A stretch of 10,789 bases of DNA from Chromatiales bacterium (GTDB taxonomy: Bacteria; Pseudomonadota; Gammaproteobacteria; Chromatiales; Chromatiaceae), in the NCBI GenBank assembly GCA_022360595.1, contig JAKSCN010000106.1, forward strand, positions 1-10,789, written 5' to 3'. Shown piece after piece: positions 6,959-10,789 of the stretch. Numbering within the stretch: position 1 is the first letter of the stretch; each line of letters starts with the position of its first letter. A model generated the notes under the pieces. It saw nothing but the letters and a program-made list of their open reading frames with translations, was not told the origin of the DNA and did no database searches. Position numbers and translations under genes: made by a program.

Positions 6959-7003
6959 CCGAGCCGAGCGTGAGCACCAACAATAACGTTAAGGAGCAGA
7001 GCT

Positions 7004-7432
7004 GTGTCAGAAATCTCCGCCAAATTGAAGGAGGCCGGACTCAAGATCACTCTACCGCGAGTCAAGATCCTTGAGATTCTGGAAAGCAACCAAGGCCAGC
7101 ACGCCAGTGCCGAAGATATCTACAAAATGCTGATGGAGCGCGGCGAAGAGATCGGTGTCGCCACCATCTACCGAGTCCTGACCCAGTGCGAACAGGCCGG
7201 TCTGGTCACTCGCCTGCAGTTTGAGGGCGACCGCTCTGTTTTTGAGATTCGGGTCGATGATCACCACGACCATATCGTCTGCGTACGATGCGGCCATGTC
7301 GAGGAGTTCAACGACGAAGTGATCGAGAAGCGTCAGCAGGAGGTCGCCTCCGAAGCCGGCTTTACCATTGAAGACCACAGTATGGTTCTCTACGGACTCT
7401 GTGAGAACTGTCAGAACACACCTGAGGTCTAA
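7004..7432 (+). CDS. fur: Ferric uptake regulator Fur
   Basis: This 142-residue iron-responsive repressor is cytoplasmic and acts as a dimer on Fur boxes. The winged helix covers ~1-82 (LKITLPRVKILEIL; GVATIYRVLTQCEQAGLV), with metal ligands H33 and E81. The dimer domain has the HHDHIVC block (H87, H88, D89, H90) and zinc-type cysteine pairs C93-x2-C96 and C133-x2-C136. This is the classical Fur set, unlike the cysteine-free paralogue at 250. The start is GTG 7004: AAGGAG at 6991-6996 stands 7 bases upstream, and the protein begins SEISAKLKEAGLKIT as in other Fur proteins. It is divergent from hisI and probably co-transcribed with the DUF1820 gene (11-bp gap) and the DksA-like gene. The bamE/recN neighbours common for fur in gammaproteobacteria are absent from this window. 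Confidence 0.95.
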   Translation: MSEISAKLKEAGLKITLPRVKILEILESNQGQHASAEDIYKMLMERGEEIGVATIYRVLTQCEQAGLVTRLQFEGDRSVFEIRVDDHHDHIVCVRCGHVEEFNDEVIEKRQQEVASEAGFTIEDHSMVLYGLCENCQNTPEV

Positions 7433-7443
7433 ACCAGAAACTG

Positions 7444-7767
7444 ATGCGTATTTTCAGAATTTCGTTCATCAACCACGGTAAAATTTACGAACTCTACGCT
7501 GAAACGGTACGCCAGGCCGAAGTCTATGGTTTTCTGGAAATAGAAGGGCTGGTGTTTGGTGAAACCACCTCAGTGGTAATAGACCCTTCCGAAGAGCGAC
7601 TAAAGAGTGAATTCAGTGGCGTGACCCGCACACTGGTGCCGATGCACGCCGTAATACGAGTGGATGAAGTAGAGAAGCAGGGACAGAGCAAGATTCTGGA
7701 CATCGACAGCGACACTAATGTCACCGCGTTTCCGGGCTCATTCTACGCGCCTAAAGAGCCCACCTGA
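7444..7767 (+). CDS. DUF1820 family protein
   Basis: This is a 107-residue soluble protein of unknown function. It matches the DUF1820 pattern as I recall it: RISFINHGKIYELYAE at the start, YGFLEIEGLVFGE in the middle, then VIDPSEERLKSEF and VPMHAVIRVDEVEKQG. It has no signal peptide, membrane segment, cysteine or clear catalytic motif. It starts 11 bp after fur and ends 19 bp before the DksA-like gene, so it probably belongs to the fur transcript. No function should be inferred beyond that association. Confidence 0.85.
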   Translation: MRIFRISFINHGKIYELYAETVRQAEVYGFLEIEGLVFGETTSVVIDPSEERLKSEFSGVTRTLVPMHAVIRVDEVEKQGQSKILDIDSDTNVTAFPGSFYAPKEPT

Positions 7768-7786
7768 TAGTGGGAGTTTTGCGCCT

Positions 7787-8125
7787 ATGGCAGACCATCA
7801 GACGATCCGCCAACAGCTCCTCAAGCAGCGCGAAGAGCTCAATCACAGAATCAACCAAATTACCGCCGATGTCCGACACGCCGACGGCCCTCTCCCCTCG
7901 GATTTCTCTGAACAGGCGGTAGAAAGGGAACAGGAAGAGGTGCTTGACGCCCTGGGCGAGGCGAGCCGCCGCGAACTCAGCCAAATCAACCGCACACTGG
8001 TGCGGATCGATGAGGGCCAATATGGTATCTGCATGGAGTGTGGTGAAGCGATTCCCGAGGCCCGTCTGGAGATTCTCCCCCATAGCGTGTACTGCGTCCA
8101 TTGTGCGGAAGCCAACGGCAAATAG
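7787..8125 (+). CDS. DksA/TraR-family C4 zinc-finger protein
   Basis: This 112-residue protein has an N-terminal coiled coil (~5-75) and a C-terminal C4 zinc finger (C82-x2-C85 ... C103-x2-C106; YGICMECGEAIPEARLEILP). This is the TraR/DksA layout: proteins that enter the RNA polymerase secondary channel and alter promoter response, often with ppGpp. At the coiled-coil tip region it has DFSEQA (D39, E42, A44), close to but not identical with the DxxDxA motif of E. coli DksA, so it may be a DksA-like paralogue rather than DksA itself, which is also longer (~150). The start ATG 7787 was chosen because GGGAG lies 10 bases upstream; a longer frame from 7718 would overlap the DUF1820 gene. It is last in the fur-DUF1820 group, and a MITE follows 14 bases after its stop. 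Confidence 0.85.
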   Translation: MADHQTIRQQLLKQREELNHRINQITADVRHADGPLPSDFSEQAVEREQEEVLDALGEASRRELSQINRTLVRIDEGQYGICMECGEAIPEARLEILPHSVYCVHCAEANGK

Positions 8126-8139
8126 TCTGCCCCGTTTCC

Positions 8140-8426
8140 TAGGGCCTGTTAACACTAATTTGATTATCACTGCCAATGGCCATTTTTTTGTCCAGCAAGG
8201 CAGAAGGAGCGCCGTGTAGTTAAGCCTACACAAGCGACGGATAACGCGGCTGGGAGAAAAAATGGTCTGGCCCCTCATCTATTTAGAAAAGGGGGTTGAG
8301 CCTAAAAAAAGCACCACTCGGCGTGATTCGTCACTTATTTGGAACGACCAAACTGCGCTCCTCGTGCCTTGATTGGTGCTTTTTTAGGCCCAACAGTGAT
8401 GATCAAATTAGTGTTAACAGGCCCTA
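8140..8426. mobile_element. 287-bp MITE with 33-bp terminal inverted repeats
   Basis: The left end (8140-8172, TAGGGCCTGTTAACACTAAT...) and right end (8394-8426) are inverted repeats of 33 bp with one mismatch. Both ends include TA, consistent with a TA target duplication, as made by some IS5-group or IS630/Tc1-type transposases. There is no reading frame long enough for a transposase, so it is non-autonomous. Two internal stems are present: 8180-8196 with 8249-8265 (14 of 17 pairing, with an apical GTGTAG/CTACAC hairpin at 8214-8231), and 8300-8316 with 8374-8389 (GCCTAAAAAAAGCACCA against TGGTGCTTTTTTAGGC, one extra A). The right arm of the second stem ends in a T6 run and could terminate transcription from the left. 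Related ends occur at 9165 and 9916. Confidence 0.85.
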
Positions 8427-8504
8427 CAAATTGCGATTCATCATTGCCGGTTCAGGCCATTGATCTGATCATGGTGTATCCGAAATATGGATACGCATGA
8501 GTTT

Positions 8505-9065
8505 ATGAGACGCAATTCCGTTATCTATCTGATATTGCCGATTTTATTGGCAACCAGCGGCTGCAGTAACGATGAACCGCTGAATGGCGCAGGCACATCG
8601 ACTCTACTGGAAGCCGCCGAAAGCGGTAATCTCAACCAAGTCAACGACTTACTGCAGCAACAGTCTGCTAATATCCGCGATGCTTGTCAGTGGACACCCC
8701 TGATGAAAGCAGCCCTGTACGGTCACACGGAGGTAGCCCGGGAGCTACTGGAAGCAGGGGCTCAAGTTGAGCTGCAGGACAAAGGGGGATACACCGCTTT
8801 GATGCTGGCCGCCTCCAATAACCACCACGAACTGGTCTCATTGCTGATTCAGCACGGCGCCGATATAAACCGGGTTGAAACCACCAAGGGGTGGAGTCCC
8901 CTGATCTGGGCCGCCAAGCGTGGCCATATAGAAACTGTGGAGGTTTTGCTGGAAGCAGGCTGTCGACCGGAGCTGCAGGACTTTGACGGTAAGAGCGCGC
9001 TTGACTGGGCGCGAGAGAAGTCACATCAGGCAGTTATCAGCCGACTGACCAATGGTGTCGGCTAA
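8505..9065 (+). CDS. Ankyrin-repeat lipoprotein
   Basis: This 186-residue protein begins with a signal sequence, MRRNSVIYLILPILLATSGC, whose cysteine 20 fits a type II (lipoprotein) cleavage site although the -3 residue (T) is not ideal. After a short linker come about four to five ankyrin repeats (~33 residues each; TPLMKAALYGHTEVARELLE, YTALMLAASNNHHELVSLL, SPLIWAAKRGHIETVEVLL, SALDWAREKSHQAV). It is therefore likely anchored in the outer membrane facing the periplasm, acting as a protein-binding scaffold; the partner is unknown. The frame also opens at ATG 8487 (MDTHEF...), but the start at 8505 gives a standard positively charged signal n-region. Neither start has a strong Shine-Dalgarno. 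It lies alone between two MITE copies. Confidence 0.8.
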   Translation: MRRNSVIYLILPILLATSGCSNDEPLNGAGTSTLLEAAESGNLNQVNDLLQQQSANIRDACQWTPLMKAALYGHTEVARELLEAGAQVELQDKGGYTALMLAASNNHHELVSLLIQHGADINRVETTKGWSPLIWAAKRGHIETVEVLLEAGCRPELQDFDGKSALDWAREKSHQAVISRLTNGVG

Positions 9066-9164
9066 CGTGAAGCCCAAGGTCCAGCGAACCCAGTCGTTAA
9101 CTTCCTGACTTGCAGCGCTTTTGTTGACTCAGGTCATCCAGTAACAGCAGGGGTATTATTATAT

Positions 9165-9239
9165 TAGGATCTGTTAACACTAATTTAATCACCACTGTTG
9201 AGCTTAAAAAATAGCGGTTGGCAGTGTTAACAAGCCCTA
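9165..9239. mobile_element. 75-bp short MITE relative
   Basis: The left end 9165-9197 matches the left end of the 287-bp element at 28 of 33 positions (TAGGATCTGTTAACACTAAT...). The right end 9223-9239 (reverse complement TAGGGCTTGTTAACACT) matches 16 of 17. The TIRs are inverted and about 17 bp long, flanked by TA. The interior is only ~25 bp (TTAAAAAATAG region), with no coding capacity. It is a small or internally deleted member of the same family. Confidence 0.7.
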
Positions 9240-9293
9240 GAAAAGCAGAATACGCATCTAAAATACCGCATGACACTGCTGGGAGATAATGTC

Positions 9294-9752
9294 ATGACTA
9301 CTATCACAAACGACCAGGAACTCCGCTCTGCACTGGACACCCTCAGCCTGGAACAACAGCGTGCCGTAGGCGCCCGCTTTGCCAACAGCATTGCAGCGCT
9401 TACCAACAACCCCCGCCTCACTAAGTGCCTGGAAAACGCGATGGAGCCGGACGCCTCAAGCGAGGAACGGGAGGAAGCCTACAAAGCCGCCAAATCGATA
9501 GCGGTAAAAACCTATACCGCCTGTGGGCGTGACGCCGACTGGACAGCGCAGGCCGAGCACTTCGTTGCCGCCGCTTGTGCAGCGGCACTAACGCCTGATT
9601 CATTGATCACTGAAAAACAGAACCTGGCCTGGAAAGCGGCCATTCAGGCCCGCATGGCACAAAATTGTATGATGATCGAAAACGGCGAAGGTGAAGTCGA
9701 AAACGAAGCGATCAAGCAGTATGAAATAACGGCCGAATTTCTCGCTGACTAG
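9294..9752 (+). CDS. Uncharacterised helical four-cysteine protein
   Basis: I do not recognise a named family. The 152-residue product has no signal peptide or membrane segment and is rich in Ala, Glu and Lys, suggesting an all-alpha cytoplasmic protein. It has four cysteines in separated helices: C45 (RLTKCLEN), C77 (YTACGRDADW), C95 (VAAACAAAL) and C125 (MAQNCMMIE). The spacing could allow a metal or cofactor site, but no known motif is formed. Start ATG 9294 follows GGGAG with 8-9 bases spacing; a longer frame starts at 9270 without such a site. Its stop codon TAG (9750-9752) coincides with the first bases of a repeat end (see 9750-9771). The short MITE ends 54 bases upstream. Confidence 0.7.
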   Translation: MTTITNDQELRSALDTLSLEQQRAVGARFANSIAALTNNPRLTKCLENAMEPDASSEEREEAYKAAKSIAVKTYTACGRDADWTAQAEHFVAAACAAALTPDSLITEKQNLAWKAAIQARMAQNCMMIENGEGEVENEAIKQYEITAEFLAD

Positions 9753-9771
9753 AGTCTGTTAAAATCGAATT
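9750..9771 (+). repeat. MITE-like end overlapping a stop codon
   Basis: TAGAGTCTGTTAAAATCGAA here resembles the element end TAGGGCCTGTTAACACTAAT at most positions. Its first three bases are the TAG stop codon of the upstream gene, as if insertion at a TA had set the stop. No matching inverted end is seen downstream, so it is a solo or decayed end. Confidence 0.45.
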
Positions 9772-9773
9772 GG

Positions 9774-9848
9774 TCAAGGAACCTCCGATTAATTCTGGGC
9801 GGATGTTCTGAGGTTCCTTGATGTTAAGCCTGCCATACCGTGGCAGGC
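9774..9848 (+). repeat. Two hairpins downstream of the four-cysteine gene
   Basis: Hairpin 1 is a perfect 12-bp stem: TCAAGGAACCTC (9774-9785) with GAGGTTCCTTGA (9810-9821), loop 24 bases. Hairpin 2 is an 8-bp stem: GCCTGCCA (9828-9835), loop TACCG, TGGCAGGC (9841-9848). Neither has a T-run after it. The first looks like a miniature palindromic repeat; either could also stop or stabilise the upstream transcript. Confidence 0.6.
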
Positions 9849-9915
9849 CTGCCGCCTCAAAACCCCCAGAGAAAACCCTTTTACTGTCTCACTCCAGCCA
9901 ATTACTATATTTGCC

Positions 9916-9938
9916 AGGGCCTGGTAACACTAAATGTT
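9916..9938 (+). repeat. Solo MITE end
   Basis: AGGGCCTGGTAACACTAAAT matches the left end of the 287-bp element over its first ~17 bases with one change (GG for GT), then diverges. No partner end in inverted orientation is seen nearby. It lies about 43 bases upstream of bolA. Confidence 0.5.
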
Positions 9939-9980
9939 TATCCAAGCAGGCATTGGCAATAGAGGATTGAGATCTACGTC

Positions 9981-10292
9981 ATGACTACACAACAGACCAT
10001 TGAACAGAAGCTGCGTGAGGCATACACTCCCGTCCACCTTGAGGTGACCAATGAGAGCCATATGCACAATGTGCCCGAAGGCTCGGAATCGCACTTCAAA
10101 GTGGTGATTGTCACTGATAAATTCAGCGGTCAGATGCTGGTTGCACGCCACCGTCAGGTCAACAAACTACTGGCCGAGCAGTTTGAACAGGGACTGCACG
10201 CCTTGGCGCTCCACACCATGACGCCGGATGAGTACTCTGCCAAGGGGGGAGTTGCCCCCGACTCACCACAGTGTATGGGCGGAGGAAAGTAA
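9981..10292 (+). CDS. bolA: BolA family protein
   Basis: This 103-residue BolA fold protein has the signature HMHNVPEGSESHFKVVIVTDKFSG (28-50 region), the helix-turn-helix-like RHRQVNKLLAEQ (57-67) and HALALHTMTPDEY (73-85), and a C-terminal SPQCMGGGK tail resembling E. coli BolA (ASPPCRG). BolA proteins act in the cytoplasm with glutaredoxins in [2Fe-2S] handling, and in E. coli also act as a transcription regulator of morphology and stress genes. The conserved histidine in RHR and the histidines of the SHMHN loop are present. The start ATG 9981 follows GAGAT a few bases upstream. Its stop is 20 bases before the glutaredoxin gene, so the pair is probably one operon. Confidence 0.92.
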   Translation: MTTQQTIEQKLREAYTPVHLEVTNESHMHNVPEGSESHFKVVIVTDKFSGQMLVARHRQVNKLLAEQFEQGLHALALHTMTPDEYSAKGGVAPDSPQCMGGGK

Positions 10293-10312
10293 AAAACACT
10301 AGAGGAAGCTTT

Positions 10313-10654
10313 ATGAGTCTATGGAATCAGATCGGAAATATGTTAGGTGGCCAGACACCCGAGCGCAGCCCGGAAGAGCAACAGGCGATTACTGAAGCCT
10401 GCCAGCCACTCTCCCTCTACTACTATATGGCCTGTCCCTTCTGCATGCGGGTCTTGCACACCATCAAACACCTTGACCTGCCCATTGAGGAGCGCAATAT
10501 CCACCACTCCGAGGAGCACGCACGCGATCTGATTGAAGGCGGCGGTATGGGTCAAGTACCCTGTCTGCGTATTGATCACGAGGATGGCAGCACCCAGTGG
10601 ATGTATGAATCGGGTGATATTGTCGCCTACCTGAAAGAGCGCTTTCAGAACTGA
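10313..10654 (+). CDS. Glutaredoxin (dithiol CPFC type)
   Basis: This 113-residue thioredoxin-fold protein has a ~33-residue N-terminal extension (MSLWNQIGNMLGG...), then LYYYMACPFCMRV with the active-site C41-P-F-C44, the cis-proline loop QVPCL (P83) and the glutathione-binding MYESGDIVAYL (97-107). It would reduce disulfides or glutathionylated proteins using glutathione in the cytoplasm, or possibly hold a Fe-S cluster. The second cysteine C44 marks a dithiol type, unlike the CGFS monothiol glutaredoxins that usually partner BolA. An extra cysteine, C84, follows the cis-proline. The start ATG 10313 has AGAGGAAG just upstream; a longer frame from 10271 would overlap bolA. The fold could equally be described as a GST N-terminal domain. 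Confidence 0.87.
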   Translation: MSLWNQIGNMLGGQTPERSPEEQQAITEACQPLSLYYYMACPFCMRVLHTIKHLDLPIEERNIHHSEEHARDLIEGGGMGQVPCLRIDHEDGSTQWMYESGDIVAYLKERFQN

Positions 10655-10789
10655 CAGCACGCATACTGTCCCGTACCCTATAGCGCCCCATAGCACTGCG
10701 TATGATAAGGGGTGAAGCTTGTAAGAGTTTCACCCCACAGCCACCCTGATTGACAGATCACACGATGGTAACCCCTCCAGTATTCAACC
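10655..10789. other. Non-coding right end with a hairpin
   Basis: GGGGTGAA (10709-10716) pairs with TTCACCCC (10729-10736): an 8-bp stem with a 12-base loop, probably at the end of the bolA-glutaredoxin transcript. It has no T-run after it. No further gene start with a ribosome-binding site is visible before the edge. Confidence 0.45.

Noticed and set aside
7751..8278. Minus-strand 175-residue frame over the DksA-like gene and MITE
   Set aside because: It is antisense to a clear C4 zinc-finger gene and runs into the repeat element.
10750..10789. TTGACA and an ATG near the right edge as the start of another gene
   Set aside because: There is no -10 at proper spacing, no ribosome-binding site, and too few codons to judge before the edge.
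1..10789. CRISPR array, tRNA/rRNA genes, phage genes or toxin-antitoxin module
   Set aside because: No regularly spaced direct repeats, no cloverleaf or rRNA-like sequence, and no matching protein families were seen.

Overview
This window is chromosomal DNA from a gammaproteobacterium. The protein families support this: classical Fur with two CxxC pairs, DUF1820, a BolA of the E. coli type, a tandem-domain PTPS-family protein and a glyoxalase II ending in NPFLR. The gene style (medium GC, compact operons, a mix of Irr-like and Fur regulators) would fit a Chromatiales-like or sulfur-oxidising lineage, but that narrower placement is inference. No rRNA, tRNA, CRISPR array, phage gene or transposase gene is visible.

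Layout. (1) 1-669: the 3' end of a glycine oxidase gene (thiO) enters from the left edge, followed by a cysteine-free, Irr-like Fur-family regulator whose -10 box nearly touches its start codon. (2) 670-4266: a 794-residue chemoreceptor with a C-terminal zinc-binding CZB domain, preceded by a good sigma-28 (FliA-type) promoter, then a tandem PTPS/QueD-like protein whose two halves keep complementary parts of the active site. (3) 4308-6859, minus strand: a tight hisI-gloB-pyrC operon (histidine synthesis, glyoxalase II, dihydroorotase), convergent with the PTPS gene across two hairpins. (4) 7004-8125: fur, divergent from hisI, then a DUF1820 gene and a DksA/TraR-type zinc-finger gene in one probable operon. 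(5) 8126-9980: a gene-poor stretch with an ankyrin-repeat lipoprotein and an unrecognised four-cysteine protein, surrounded by several copies of a miniature inverted-repeat element whose ends resemble TAGGGCCTGTTAACACTAAT. The best copy is 287 bp with 33-bp terminal inverted repeats and two large internal stems. (6) 9981-10654: bolA followed 20 bp later by a dithiol (CPFC) glutaredoxin gene. (7) 10655-10789: non-coding as far as can be seen, with one hairpin.

How the genes fit together. Iron, redox and Fe-S themes recur (Irr-like regulator, Fur, BolA-glutaredoxin, a CZB chemoreceptor of a class known to respond to zinc or oxidants), mixed with basic metabolism (thiamine, pterin, histidine, pyrimidine, methylglyoxal detoxification). 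The most unusual items are the composite-site tandem PTPS, the structured MITE family between 8.1 and 9.95 kb, the probably leaderless Irr-like gene and the BolA/CPFC-glutaredoxin pair.
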